NCBI GenBank assembly: GCA_015490605.1
Contig: WFXL01000107.1
Span: forward strand, 1 to 45,787
DNA: 45,787 nt
Origin: Rhodospirillales bacterium
Lineage (GTDB): Bacteria; Pseudomonadota; Alphaproteobacteria; Geminicoccales; Geminicoccaceae
Direction: 5' to 3'
How positions within the stretch are numbered: the first letter of the stretch is position 1; every line of letters begins with the position of its first letter. Of this stretch, positions 1-9,521 are shown one piece after another. The notes beneath the pieces were generated by a model that had not been told where the DNA came from, made no database searches, and saw only the letters and a list, made by a program, of their open reading frames with translations. The translations under genes were made by a program, and so were the position numbers.

Positions 1-130
1 GTCCCTTGCCGGTGCGCGGACCGGGAGGCACGCGTGATGCCGGTGCCACGGCGGCTTCAGGGGCGGCCGCCGCGCGGGCGGGCTCCGGGGGTGCGGGCGG
101 ATCGGGGGATATGCGCCGGCGGCCGAACAT
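1..130 (-). CDS. cpaF: CpaF/TadA-type pilus assembly ATPase, N-terminus only (partial)
   Basis: The reading frame opens with ATG at 130 on the minus strand, 4 bases after the cpaE stop, and stays open for 43 codons to the window edge. The visible residues begin MFGRRRISPDPP and continue as a Pro/Ala-rich linker. This suits the poorly conserved N-terminus of CpaF-type secretion ATPases, which power Flp pilus assembly at the inner membrane. No catalytic motif is inside the window. The identification therefore rests on position directly after cpaE in the standard Tad order and on the MFGRR-type start. Confidence 0.6.
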   Translation of the reverse strand, partial: MFGRRRISPDPPAPPEPARAAAAPEAAVAPASRVPPGPRTGKG

Positions 131-134
131 GGAA

Positions 135-1361
135 TCAGCCCGCCCGTCGGTCCCAAACGGGCAACGTCAACCGCGCCAGCCATCCGCGGTTGGAGGTGGC
201 CCCGGCGAACCGTTCCACCATGGCATCGAGGATGCGGGCGGTGGCGCGGGCGAGACGCTGGGGCGGCCGGCCGTTGTTGGTGGCCTCGAGGATGGCGGGA
301 TCGGCGGGCAGGGCGAAGTCCACATCCCGCCCCACCGCCTTGGCGAAGTCCGCCTTCGGAATCTCGCCGCGCCGGAACAGACCCACCCGGTTGAGCACGA
401 GATGCACATGGCAGGAAGGATTGGCCTCGGAGGCATAGCGCAGCATGCGCAGCACATCACGAATGCCGGCCAGGGTGGGCTCGCTCACGAGGAACGCCAG
501 GTCGCTCTGCTCCAGCGCCGCCGTGAGCACATCCACCGAACCGTGGGGGCAGTCGAACAGCACATAGTGGAACCGGCGCCGCAGCACTTCCGCCACCACC
601 GGCAGCGCTGGGGCAGGGGAAGGAGGCCAGGCATCCAGCGGCTCCTCGGCGGCGAAGATCCAGAGGGTCTCGTCCACATTGCGGCCGGCCCGCTCGATCC
701 ACAGTTCATCCGCCCGGGCGGGATCCTCGAGGGCCTCTCGCAGGGCCGGCGAGGGGTCAAGGTCGAACGCGAGGGCGAGCTCGCCGAAGGTAGGGTCGAG
801 ATCGAACAGGGCCACGCGGCGACGGCGGGTGGCCACCAGCCGGTGGGCCAGAAGACAGGCGATGCGGGTCACGCCCACGCCGCCGCGGGCCCCGAACACC
901 AGCACCGTACGGCCGCCACGGGCCCCGCGGGCGCGGGCGCGATCCTCGTCCATGGCATCGGCAAGGGAGCGCAGCAGGATCTGCCAGGGTACGGGCACCA
1001 CCAGATAGTCGCGCACGCCTCGGCGCAGGAGCTCGCGGAACAGCCCCACGTCGTTGGCCCGGCCCAGCACCACCACCGAGGTGCCCGGCTCGCAGACATC
1101 GGCCAGCTCGTCGATCCGATCCAGCGGCGTGTCCGTCTCCCCGAGATCCACCACCAGCAGACGGGGCGAGCGGGCCACGCCGAAGGTGCGGATCGCATCC
1201 TCGACGGTGCCGCGCACCACCTGGCAGGGATCGAGCCGCAGCTCCGCGGCGGCCTTCTCCACCATGGTGCGGGTTTCCTCATGGGCGACGAAGGCCACCA
1301 GCGCCGGACGCGTATCGACGCCTGGCTGTTCTGCGGGCGTGGCAACGGCGGGGCTGCTCAC
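135..1361 (-). CDS. cpaE: CpaE/TadZ pilus assembly protein, MinD/ParA-like
   Basis: A 408-residue protein. Residues about 20-140 look like the receiver-like N-terminal domain of CpaE/TadZ, with VVDLGETDT in a position like that of a receiver acidic pocket. Residues about 150-390 are a MinD/ParA-type fold with FGARGGVGVTRIA at 156-168 and FDLDP at 186-190. CpaE/TadZ proteins position the Tad pilus machine at the cytoplasmic face of the inner membrane. The P-loop is degenerate, with neither the signature Lys nor the GKT Lys, as in many TadZ proteins, so ATP hydrolysis is doubtful. The start overlaps the end of cpaD by 4 bases, which implies translational coupling. Confidence 0.9.
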   Translation of the reverse strand: MSSPAVATPAEQPGVDTRPALVAFVAHEETRTMVEKAAAELRLDPCQVVRGTVEDAIRTFGVARSPRLLVVDLGETDTPLDRIDELADVCEPGTSVVVLGRANDVGLFRELLRRGVRDYLVVPVPWQILLRSLADAMDEDRARARGARGGRTVLVFGARGGVGVTRIACLLAHRLVATRRRRVALFDLDPTFGELALAFDLDPSPALREALEDPARADELWIERAGRNVDETLWIFAAEEPLDAWPPSPAPALPVVAEVLRRRFHYVLFDCPHGSVDVLTAALEQSDLAFLVSEPTLAGIRDVLRMLRYASEANPSCHVHLVLNRVGLFRRGEIPKADFAKAVGRDVDFALPADPAILEATNNGRPPQRLARATARILDAMVERFAGATSNRGWLARLTLPVWDRRAG

Positions 1362-2050
1362 GGCGTCTTCTCCGGTTGCGACAGCGGGGGCAGCTCACCC
1401 CGGCGATAGCGCTCCACGGCAAGCGCCTCGCGGACCCCCGAGCTCGGGCCGAGTGTCTGCGGACGCCACAGATCGGCGGGAGCGGCGAGACTTGCCGCAA
1501 GCGCCCGCTGGACCGCACAGCCGAGATGCGCACCGCCCCGTGCCGGCGGCAGCTCGCAGCCCACCACCGTGGGCCGGACCACCACCGCCACCACCTCCAC
1601 CCGCCGGTCGTCCTTCCAGGCAGCTGGCGACTGCCGGGCGGCTGCTTCCCCCAAGGCGCGGGAAGCGACCTCCACCCGCGACCAGCCGCTCTGGCGGAGG
1701 AAGGCCGCCACCGTGCGGGCACGACGGGCTGCGAGGTCGTCGTTGTAGGTGCGCCCGGCACGGGGATCGGCACCGCCATGGAGTATCACAAGCGGTGGTT
1801 CGACCGACCCCAACCCCTCGAGGAAGGCCTTAAGCGCTGTCCGCTCGCCGGCCGTGAGCCGGTCCGAGTCGGTGGCAAAGCGCACCACGTGGCGGACCAC
1901 CACCGGTTCCGGCCGCAGCTCGGGGAGATCCGCGATCTCGTTGGGCGGTGGGGGAGCCGCGGCGCAGCCGGCAAGGAGGAGCAGAATTGCGGCGGCAAAG
2001 GACCTTCGCCCACCGCGCAACCACCATCCCCTCGAGGTGGGCCCTGCCAT
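1358..2050 (-). CDS. cpaD: CpaD-family pilus assembly lipoprotein
   Basis: A 230-residue protein with a basic N-terminus, a hydrophobic stretch at 18-28 and a lipobox LLAGC placing the lipidated Cys at 29. It carries the CpaD-type segment FATDSDRLTAGERTALKAF, which resembles an OmpA-like start, followed by RRARTVAAFL. CpaD is an accessory lipoprotein of the Tad secretin, probably on the periplasmic side of the outer membrane. It lies 14 bases after cpaC and overlaps cpaE by 4 bases. The family assignment rests on this motif plus its fixed place between cpaC and cpaE. Confidence 0.85.
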   Translation of the reverse strand: MAGPTSRGWWLRGGRRSFAAAILLLLAGCAAAPPPPNEIADLPELRPEPVVVRHVVRFATDSDRLTAGERTALKAFLEGLGSVEPPLVILHGGADPRAGRTYNDDLAARRARTVAAFLRQSGWSRVEVASRALGEAAARQSPAAWKDDRRVEVVAVVVRPTVVGCELPPARGGAHLGCAVQRALAASLAAPADLWRPQTLGPSSGVREALAVERYRRGELPPLSQPEKTP

Positions 2051-2064
2051 GGCCTATCCTCCGG

Positions 2065-3459
2065 TCATTCCCAGGCGAAGCCGTAGCGGCCGTGCAGTGC
2101 GCGTGGCCGCTCGGCCGTCGGCAGATCCTGTACCGGCGCCTCGATCCGCCCGCGCAAGAGCGCCAGAAAGCCGTCCTGGGGGCGCAGTCGCTCCTGTGGC
2201 AGCGACAAGCGCTGCGGCGTCGTCGGCCGGACCAGATAGGGCGTGACCACAATCAAGAGTTCGCTCTCATTGCGCTGAAAGCGGGTGGAGCGGAAGAGTG
2301 CCCCCAGCACCGGCAGGTCGCCGAGACCCGGGAACTTCTCGAACTGACTGCGGGTGCTGCGCGAGATCAGCCCGCCGATGGCGAGGCTCTGGCCGCTCGC
2401 GAGTTCCACGGTGGTCTCGGCCTTGCGGGTGGCCAACGCCGGCACGGCGATGTTCTGCAGGCGGATGGCGCCGGTATCGGTGAGCTCGCTCACTTCGGGC
2501 CGCACCCGGAGGCTGATGCGGCGATCATCCAGCACCGTGGGTGTGAAGGCCAGACGTACGCCGAATTCTCTGAATTCGATGCTGATGTCGCCATTGTCGA
2601 CCCCCACCGGTACCGGGAACTCGCCGCCGGCGAGGAACGCCGCCGTCTCCCCCGAGCGGGCGGTGAGGGTCGGTTCCGCCAGCATCGACACCAGCCCCTC
2701 GCGCGCCAGCGCATCCAGCACCCCGGCGAGGTCGAGATCGCCGTTGCGAACTCCGCCCGACAGCAGACCGGCGGCGCCGGCATCTCCCACCAGTCGCGAG
2801 AGAGCAGCGCCGGTTCCGAGGGGGCGCCCGGTGGCGAGAGAAAAGACCGTATCCCCCGGAGTCGCCACCACATTCCAGTTGACCCCCAGGATCTGCAGGA
2901 CCTCGCGTGAGACTTCGGCCACCCGCACCCGCAGGGTCACCTGGGTGGGGCGGCTGACGCGCACCCGCGCAATCAGCTTCTCCCCCTCACCGAGGAAGCG
3001 ACGTACGAGATCGCCCACATCCGCAGCGGTGGCCGGATCGCGCACCTGGCCCTCCACCAGAAGCCCGCCGGGGAAGGACTCGACCCGAAGGGGCGCCTCC
3101 GGCGCGATGCGGCGCAGGAGCGCCTGCAGGCGCCCAAGAGCATGGCGCACCTCGATGCGGGCCTCGAGCAACGGCCGTTGCTCTTCGCCCACGGCATAGA
3201 GGGTGGTGGTACCGGCCCGGCGCCCGTAGACCCACACCAGGTCCGGCGCCTGCACCTGGACGTCCGCTACCGCCGGTGCCGCCACGAACACGGCGGTGGT
3301 GGGGGCGCCGAGCCGCAACAGCCGCCCCTCGCCCACTTCCAGCGAAACGGTGCGCCGCGGGCCAAGCTCCACCACCCCGGCTCCGGCGCCACCGGCCGGA
3401 AGCCCCAAGGCAAGCCACATGCCCACAAGAAGCAGGAGCACTCGCCGGATCTCCATCAT
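2065..3459 (-). CDS. cpaC: CpaC/RcpA secretin of the Tad pilus
   Basis: A 464-residue outer-membrane secretin through which the Flp pilus exits. The signal peptide spans about residues 1-28 (RRVLLLLVGMWLALG core, likely cut after AGA). An N-terminal pilus-secretin domain follows at about 30-115 and a BON-like domain at about 115-175. The secretin domain begins near VTLRVRVAEVSREVLQILG and includes VRLAFTPTVLDDRRISLRV and the closing ASGQSLAIGGLISR. The start overlaps the end of cpaB by 4 bases. Length is normal for CpaC (about 450-550). Confidence 0.93.
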   Translation of the reverse strand: MMEIRRVLLLLVGMWLALGLPAGGAGAGVVELGPRRTVSLEVGEGRLLRLGAPTTAVFVAAPAVADVQVQAPDLVWVYGRRAGTTTLYAVGEEQRPLLEARIEVRHALGRLQALLRRIAPEAPLRVESFPGGLLVEGQVRDPATAADVGDLVRRFLGEGEKLIARVRVSRPTQVTLRVRVAEVSREVLQILGVNWNVVATPGDTVFSLATGRPLGTGAALSRLVGDAGAAGLLSGGVRNGDLDLAGVLDALAREGLVSMLAEPTLTARSGETAAFLAGGEFPVPVGVDNGDISIEFREFGVRLAFTPTVLDDRRISLRVRPEVSELTDTGAIRLQNIAVPALATRKAETTVELASGQSLAIGGLISRSTRSQFEKFPGLGDLPVLGALFRSTRFQRNESELLIVVTPYLVRPTTPQRLSLPQERLRPQDGFLALLRGRIEAPVQDLPTAERPRALHGRYGFAWE

Positions 3460-4340
3460 TGCCCTGCCTCCCCTTCGCTCCCGGGATCCTCGGCCGCGCC
3501 CTCCGCATCCGGCGGCCCGGCGACCCCAAAGGGCCGGACGGTTTCCTCGGCGCCACGGTAGACCACAATGGTGCGCGCGCGCTTGCGCGCGCGGCTCACC
3601 TCACTCGCCCACAAGGGGCGCTCCGGCCCGCTTTCGGTGTCCCCGCCCACCTCCCGCGCCAGCGGCCGCAGGGCCAGCACCACCCGGCCGAGATCCAGCG
3701 CCAGCGCCACCCGCCGGGCATCCTCCGGCCGCAGCTCAAGGGTGGCGGTGCGGCGCCGACGCGGGAGCTCCGCCCCCTCCTCGCCGGCCGGCGCCAGCCG
3801 GCCGCCGATGGCCACCACCCGCACGTCCCGCACGAGTGTCTCCACCGCCGGCTCGGCTCCGCGCTCCACCACCTGACTCAGGAGCACATCGACGCGGTCG
3901 CCGGGGTAGACCACGCCGGCCTCGGCGAAGGCCTCGTCCACCGGGATGGTGAGCCCGAGAAAGCCGGGACGCAGCACCGCGGCGAGAAAGCCGCGCTCAC
4001 CCGGCTGCACCACATCCGCCCTCATGAGCGGCACGCCCGCCGGCAACGCCCGGCGCACCACCGCCCCCACCAGCTCCTCGAGCGGTACCTCGCGGTCGAC
4101 CCACATGCCCTCGGCCAACGCCTCTTCGGGCCAGGGGCGCCAGGCCAGATCCCCGGCCCGCAGCAGCGTGCCCGGCGTCAGCGCCCGTGCCGCCACCAGC
4201 ACCTCGCGCCGCACCTCCGGCTCGGGCGGAGCCGCCTCCACCGCCGGCGGCCGGCTCTGCCGCTCGATCCAGCTGCGGACATAGACGGCGGTCACCACCG
4301 CACTGGCGAGGGCCAACAGCAGCACCAAGATCCGTCGCAT
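3456..4340 (-). CDS. cpaB: CpaB/RcpC Flp pilus assembly protein (SAF domain)
   Basis: A 294-residue protein. An N-terminal membrane anchor or signal (LVLLLALASAVVTAVYV, residues 5-21) is followed by a SAF domain around 46-110 (VLVAARALTPGTLLRAGDL) and the RcpC domain with GLTIPVDEAFAEAGVVYPGDRVDVLL. CpaB works in the periplasm with the CpaC secretin. It sits 7 bases after cpaA. The basic segment SRARKRART is encoded by a CG-alternating tract at 3574-3593 that forms a 9-bp inverted repeat. The Pro/Glu/Gly-rich tail is probably disordered. Confidence 0.9.
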   Translation of the reverse strand: MRRILVLLLALASAVVTAVYVRSWIERQSRPPAVEAAPPEPEVRREVLVAARALTPGTLLRAGDLAWRPWPEEALAEGMWVDREVPLEELVGAVVRRALPAGVPLMRADVVQPGERGFLAAVLRPGFLGLTIPVDEAFAEAGVVYPGDRVDVLLSQVVERGAEPAVETLVRDVRVVAIGGRLAPAGEEGAELPRRRRTATLELRPEDARRVALALDLGRVVLALRPLAREVGGDTESGPERPLWASEVSRARKRARTIVVYRGAEETVRPFGVAGPPDAEGAAEDPGSEGEAGQ

Positions 4341-4347
4341 GGGCCGG

Positions 4348-4869
4348 TCATCCCCCAGACCATCCGCCGAGGAGGGCCCCCAGGGCCCCGAGCGTGATGG
4401 CTACGCCATAGGGAACGCTAGCACCCGTTCCTGAACATCCGGTTAACGTCGCCAGCCCCGACCCGCCGCGGCCATGGGCGAACAGCGCGCCGAGCGCGGT
4501 CGATCCGAGCCGCGCCCAGAGCATCTGTCCCAGGGCCAGAAAGCCGCCCGCCAGCGCCGTGAACAGGAGGAAATCCACCACTCCACGGGGCGGCAGGGCG
4601 AGGGCCGCGGCGGTCATGAGCTTGACATCGCCACCCCCGAGAAAGCCCCCGCGCCAGAGCAGAAAGCCCATAAAGAAGACACCCAGCGCCGCCGCCAGCG
4701 TCCCCAGAAGCTCGCCCAAATCCGCCCCGCCGGCAAGACGCCAGGCAAGGCCGGCGAAGGCCGCCACCAGCACCGCGCCATTGGGAATGCGCCGCTGCCG
4801 CAGATCCTCAAGCGCCGCAAAGACCAGCGCGGTCACCAGCGGCAGGGCGAGCCAGGCCAGGAGACTCAC
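4348..4869 (-). CDS. cpaA: CpaA/TadV prepilin peptidase
   Basis: A 173-residue integral membrane aspartic protease of the A24 family, which removes the leader from Flp prepilin. The two catalytic Asp are visible: Asp22 in ALEDLRQRRIPN and Asp81 in the GxGD motif GGGDVKLM. About five to six hydrophobic helices are spread through the protein. It lacks the N-terminal methylase domain of PilD, which is normal for CpaA/TadV. It sits between the pilin gene (68 bases upstream) and cpaB (7 bases downstream) and so is probably co-transcribed with both. Confidence 0.92.
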   Translation of the reverse strand: MSLLAWLALPLVTALVFAALEDLRQRRIPNGAVLVAAFAGLAWRLAGGADLGELLGTLAAALGVFFMGFLLWRGGFLGGGDVKLMTAAALALPPRGVVDFLLFTALAGGFLALGQMLWARLGSTALGALFAHGRGGSGLATLTGCSGTGASVPYGVAITLGALGALLGGWSGG

Positions 4870-4937
4870 GCCCTCCTCCCGGTATCAGCGCAGACGGCGG
4901 CCTTGCGGCCGCCGTCCACCCGCGCACGAAGGCGGCG

Positions 4938-5120
4938 TCAGTTGTTGGACGACGCGGCATTGTCGAGCGTATCGGCGACATTCTGGAAGGTGTCGGTGAG
5001 ATTGCCGCCGAGGGTGCCGAGGACGCCGATGATGGCGACCGCGACCAGCGCGGCGATGAGGCCGTACTCGATCGCGGTCGCACCCGAATCGTCCTGCCAG
5101 AGAGCACGGAGGTGTCGCAT
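4938..5120 (-). CDS. flp: Flp/Fap-type pilin subunit
   Basis: A 60-residue prepilin and the structural subunit of the Tad pilus. A 13-residue polar leader ends in DDSG, and processing after Gly13 would leave a mature protein starting ATAIEYGLIAALVAVAIIG. The Flp signature Glu at +5 and Tyr at +6 are both present. The single hydrophobic helix runs to about residue 40 and is followed by a short Asn/Asp/Ser tail. A ribosome-binding site CTGGGAG precedes the ATG. It is the first gene of the operon, which commonly gives the pilin the highest transcript level. Confidence 0.93.
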   Translation of the reverse strand: MRHLRALWQDDSGATAIEYGLIAALVAVAIIGVLGTLGGNLTDTFQNVADTLDNAASSNN

Positions 5121-6579
<1,459 letters not shown>

Positions 6580-6585
6580 GGTGAA

Positions 6586-6607
6586 AGGGCGGCCCTCGGG
6601 CCGCCCT
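6586..6607 (+). other. Intercistronic hairpin between phaA and phaB
   Basis: AGGGCGGCCC at 6586-6595 and GGGCCGCCCT at 6598-6607 are perfect 10-base arms around TC, beginning 7 bases after the phaA stop. No U-run follows and the phaB ribosome-binding site comes soon after. A role in mRNA stability or differential expression is therefore more likely than termination. Confidence 0.5.
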
Positions 6608-6631
6608 GATGCCATGGGAGAGGAGGTCAAC

Positions 6632-7354
6632 ATGTCTCGTGTTGCGCTGGTGACCGGCGGCACCCGCGGGATCGGGGCTGCCATCTCGCGGGCCCTCAAG
6701 CAGGCGGGCCATCGGGTGGTGGCCAACTACCACGGCAATGAGGAGGCGGCGCAGGCGTTTCAGCGGGAGACCGGGATCCCGGTCTACCGCTTCGATGTGG
6801 CCGATTTCGATTCCTGTCGCGAGGCCATCGGCCGCATCGAGCAGGAGGTGGGGCCGATCGACATCCTGGTGAACAATGCCGGCATTACCCGCGATACCAC
6901 CTTCCACCGCATGACCCTCGAACAGTGGCAGGCGGTGATCCGCACCAATCTCGACTCGCTGTTCAATGTCACCCGCCAGGTGATCGAGGGCATGCGTGCG
7001 CGCGGCTGGGGCCGCATCGTCAACATCTCCTCCATCAACGGCCAGAAGGGCCAGTTCGGCCAGACCAACTATTCCGCCGCCAAGGCAGGCGTGCTCGGCT
7101 TCACCAAGGCGCTGGCGCTGGAGAACGCGAAGAAGGGCATCACCGTCAACGCCATCGCCCCCGGCTATATCGCCACCGACATGGTGATGGCGGTGCGCGA
7201 GGACGTGCGCCAGCAGATCATCGCCCAGATCCCGGTGGGCCGCCTGGGTACGCCGGAGGAGGTGGCCCGCTGCGTGGTGTTCCTGGTCAGCGAGGAGGCC
7301 GGCTTCATCACCGGCGCCACCCTCACCGTCAACGGCGGCCAGTACATGATCTGA
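6632..7354 (+). CDS. phaB: NADPH-dependent acetoacetyl-CoA reductase
   Basis: A 240-residue short-chain dehydrogenase/reductase. The nucleotide-binding motif is TGGTRGIG at 8-15 and NNAG at 81-84. The catalytic triad is Ser134 (NISSINGQ), Tyr147 and Lys151 (NYSAAKAG). The segment FHRMTLEQWQAVIRTNLDSLFNVTRQ is typical of PhaB. It reduces acetoacetyl-CoA to (R)-3-hydroxybutyryl-CoA for polyhydroxybutyrate. GAGAGGAGG ends 5 bases before the ATG. The next step, PhaC, is encoded on the opposite strand at 34995-36779. Confidence 0.93.
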   Translation: MSRVALVTGGTRGIGAAISRALKQAGHRVVANYHGNEEAAQAFQRETGIPVYRFDVADFDSCREAIGRIEQEVGPIDILVNNAGITRDTTFHRMTLEQWQAVIRTNLDSLFNVTRQVIEGMRARGWGRIVNISSINGQKGQFGQTNYSAAKAGVLGFTKALALENAKKGITVNAIAPGYIATDMVMAVREDVRQQIIAQIPVGRLGTPEEVARCVVFLVSEEAGFITGATLTVNGGQYMI

Positions 7355-7381
7355 GAGGCCTCGCTCCCACCGCCCGAGCGG

Positions 7382-7410
7382 CTTGACGCCACCCGGCCGC
7401 CTTCCTAGAT
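7382..7410 (+). promoter_or_regulatory. Candidate promoter of tRNA-Met
   Basis: CTTGAC at 7382-7387, a 17-base spacer, and CTAGAT at 7405-7410 match the alphaproteobacterial consensus CTTGAC-N17-CTATAT with one mismatch. Transcription would begin a few bases before the tRNA at 7425. The spacing and context are strong; activity is inferred. Confidence 0.6.
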
Positions 7411-7424
7411 CCACGGGCGCCTGG

Positions 7425-7499
7425 GGCGGAGTAGCTCAGCGGTAGAGCAGCGGAATCATAATCCGTGGGTCGGGGGTTCGAATCCCTCCTCCGCTACCA
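7425..7499 (+). tRNA. tRNA-Met (CAT), elongator
   Basis: A 75-base cloverleaf. The acceptor stem is GGCGGAG/CTCCGCT with a G-U first pair, and the D arm is GCTC/GAGC. The anticodon stem GCGGA/TCCGT closes the loop ATCATAA with anticodon CAT. The T-arm contains GGTTCGAATCC, the discriminator is A, and CCA is encoded at 7497-7499. The sequence closely resembles alphaproteobacterial elongator tRNA-Met. It lacks the three G-C pairs low in the anticodon stem that mark the initiator, and tRNA-Ile(CAT) is less likely. Confidence 0.95.
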
Positions 7500-7828
7500 G
7501 CCCTCCCGCTGCTGTTCCCGGGAAGCGGACAGCCTGCCATGTGTGGCCGGGTGCCGGGCAGATGGCACACGGTGATCCCGTCAAAGCCTGACGACCGTCG
7601 CGGGCAGGCCTGACCATGGCCGCATCAATCCGGGCTGTCCGGGCCGAACCGACTCGAACTTTGGCGGAACGGCGCGGCGGCTGGCACCGCCCCCATCAAC
7701 CGCGGTCCGATCATGGCTCCGGCCGGTGGCGGCCATGCGCCCGCCCCCTAGCCTCCGGCTGCGGGATCTGGTGTGTTTGCGCCTCCGGCTCCGGGGTCTG
7801 GCACGGTTGGGCTTGACCGGTGGGGCCC
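7500..7828. other. Intergenic region after tRNA-Met, no gene recognised
   Basis: 329 bases between tRNA-Met and the 3' end of the minus-strand algH gene. Short frames here have no recognisable product. The only structure I see is an imperfect 20-base direct repeat at 7751-7800. No terminator with a T-run is evident for either side. Confidence 0.6.
7751..7800. repeat. Two-copy imperfect 20-base direct repeat, 30-base period
   Basis: GCCTCCGGCTGCGGGATCTG at 7751-7770 and GCCTCCGGCTCCGGGGTCTG at 7781-7800 agree at 18 of 20 positions. The 10 bases between them do not match a third copy. It is too short to call a known repeat family. Confidence 0.5.
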
Positions 7829-8398
7829 TCAGGCGCGGCCCATGTGGGTGGACAGCAGCCGCGGGTCGATGCCGAGGCGGGCGAGGGCCGCATCCCACTT
7901 GCGCGCATCCGGCAGATCGAACACCAGCTCATAGTCGGCCGGGGCCACCAGCCAGCCATTGGCCTGGATCTCCGCATCCAGCTGGCCCGGCGCCCAGCCG
8001 GCATAGCCCAGCGCCAGGATGCGCCGCCCGGGCCCCTCGCCGCGGGCGATGGCCTTGAGGATGTCGACCGTGGCGGTGAGGGCGAAGCGCTCGTCGATCA
8101 CCAGGCTGGCCGCCTCCACCGCGTCGGTGGAGTGGAGCACGAAGCCCCGGCCGGTTTCCACCGGACCGCCGAAATGGACCGGCAGCTCCACCTCCGGGAC
8201 GATGTCGAGCTGCTTGGCTACCTCGGCGAAACTCACCTCCTTCAGGGGCTTGTTGACGATCAGCCCCATCGCCCCCTCGGGCGAATGGCTGCACAGATAG
8301 ACCACCGAGCGCTGGAAGCGCGGGTCCTCCATGTGGGGCATGGCCACCAGCAGCTGACCGGTGAGGTGCTCGCCCTTGCCGCCCGCGCGTTGCTCCAT
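7829..8398 (-). CDS. AlgH/YqgE (UPF0301) family protein
   Basis: A 189-residue cytoplasmic protein of the AlgH/YqgE family, whose biochemical role is not established. Family features include LTGQLLVAMPHMEDPRFQRS near the start, then GAMGLIVNKPL, VHFGGPVETGRGFVLHS, and the late LGYAGWAPGQLDAEI. The ATG at 8398 is chosen because GGCAGGAGG lies about 11 bases upstream and family members begin near here; the frame extends further but without similarity. It follows hemB by 22 bases and is probably co-transcribed with it. Confidence 0.9.
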   Translation of the reverse strand: MEQRAGGKGEHLTGQLLVAMPHMEDPRFQRSVVYLCSHSPEGAMGLIVNKPLKEVSFAEVAKQLDIVPEVELPVHFGGPVETGRGFVLHSTDAVEAASLVIDERFALTATVDILKAIARGEGPGRRILALGYAGWAPGQLDAEIQANGWLVAPADYELVFDLPDARKWDAALARLGIDPRLLSTHMGRA

Positions 8399-8420
8399 GC
8401 GCCGAGGCCTCCTGCCGTCC

Positions 8421-9446
8421 TCATCCACCCGCGGTGCGGCCGTCCCGCAGCCGCCCGGCGACCTCCATGGCCGCATAGGTCAAGATGGCATCGGCCCCGG
8501 CCCGTTTGAAGGCGAGCAGGCATTCCATCATGCAGGCGTCGGCATCGAGCCAGCCACGCTCGCCCGCCGCCCGGATCATGGCGTACTCGCCGGAGACGTG
8601 ATAGACGAGGGTGGGCAGGCCGAAGGCCTCCTTCACCGCCCGCACCACATCGAGATAGGGCAGGCCCGGCTTCACCATCACCATGTCGGCGGCCTCGGCC
8701 ACATCCAGCGCCACCTCGCGCAGCGCCTCGGCCACATTGGCCGGTGACATCTGATAGGTCTTCTTGTCGGCCGTCCCCAGCGCCGCCTTGGAGCCCACCG
8801 CCTCGCGGAAGGGCCCGTAGAAGGCGGAGGCGTATTTAGCAGCATAGGAGAGCACCACCGTCTCCTGGAAGCCTTCCCGGTCGAGGGCCTCGCGCACCGC
8901 CCGGATGCGTCCGTCCATCATGTCCGAGGGCGCCACGATGTCGCAGCCGGCGGCCGCCAGCGTCACCGCCTGACGCTGCAGGGCTGCCACCGTCTCATCA
9001 TTGAGCACCACCCCATCGCGCACGAGCCCGTCCTGGCCATGGGTGGTGTAGGGGTCCAGCGCCACATCGCCGATGACGCCCAGCTCCGGCACGTGGCGCT
9101 TGATCTCGCGGATCGCCCGACAGACGAGATTGTCGGGGTTCCAGGCCTCCTCGGCCGCCTCGCTCTTCCTTTCGGGCGGGGTGGCGGGGAACAGGGCGAC
9201 GGCGGGAATGCCCAGCGCGACGCAGCGCTCGGCCACCGCCGGCAGCAGATCGACGCTCAGCCGATGGATCCCCGGCAGCGAGGGAATGGGCTCGCGCCGC
9301 CGGTGCCCCTCGCAGACGAACAGCGGCTGGATGAGATCGGCGGGATCCAGCCGGTGCTCGGCCACCAGCCGCCGCAGCCAGTCGGTTCGCCTGAGCCGCC
9401 GCAATCTGAGGGCCGGGAAGGACGCGAGGGGGGGAATCGCCGCCAT
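8421..9446 (-). CDS. hemB: Delta-aminolevulinic acid dehydratase (porphobilinogen synthase)
   Basis: An enzyme of about 341 residues that joins two 5-aminolevulinate molecules into porphobilinogen for heme synthesis. Both Schiff-base lysine regions are visible, AAKYASAFYGPFR and VMVKPGLPYLD. The metal-site segment reads DVALDPYTTHGQDG, with Asp and Gln where Zn enzymes have a Cys cluster (CxCxxxxxxxC), so this is the Zn-independent, Mg-type form. The ATG at 9446 is preferred, but a GTG at 9458 with GGGAG upstream would add four residues. It lies 94 bases after the coiled-coil gene and 22 bases before algH. Confidence 0.94.
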   Translation of the reverse strand: MAAIPPLASFPALRLRRLRRTDWLRRLVAEHRLDPADLIQPLFVCEGHRRREPIPSLPGIHRLSVDLLPAVAERCVALGIPAVALFPATPPERKSEAAEEAWNPDNLVCRAIREIKRHVPELGVIGDVALDPYTTHGQDGLVRDGVVLNDETVAALQRQAVTLAAAGCDIVAPSDMMDGRIRAVREALDREGFQETVVLSYAAKYASAFYGPFREAVGSKAALGTADKKTYQMSPANVAEALREVALDVAEAADMVMVKPGLPYLDVVRAVKEAFGLPTLVYHVSGEYAMIRAAGERGWLDADACMMECLLAFKRAGADAILTYAAMEVAGRLRDGRTAGG

Positions 9447-9521
9447 GGCCAGCCGCACTCCGCCGGGCTCCCGCAGCCCTAACTATGCGGCCACAGGTCG
9501 CGGGCAATCGCGCCGGCGGCT

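Noticed and set aside
6-1409. A 467-codon frame on the plus strand opposite cpaE
   Set aside because: It lies antisense to a clear CpaE gene and reads as His/Gly/Gln-rich low-information sequence. Such long antisense frames are expected in high-GC genes.
3574-3593. CG-alternating inverted repeat as a Z-DNA or regulatory element
   Set aside because: It is inside cpaB and is explained by codons for an Arg/Ala-rich stretch (RARKRAR).
7425-7499. tRNA-Ile with lysidine-modified CAT or initiator tRNA-Met
   Set aside because: The acceptor and anticodon stems match alphaproteobacterial elongator tRNA-Met, and the initiator's GGG/CCC anticodon-stem pairs are absent.
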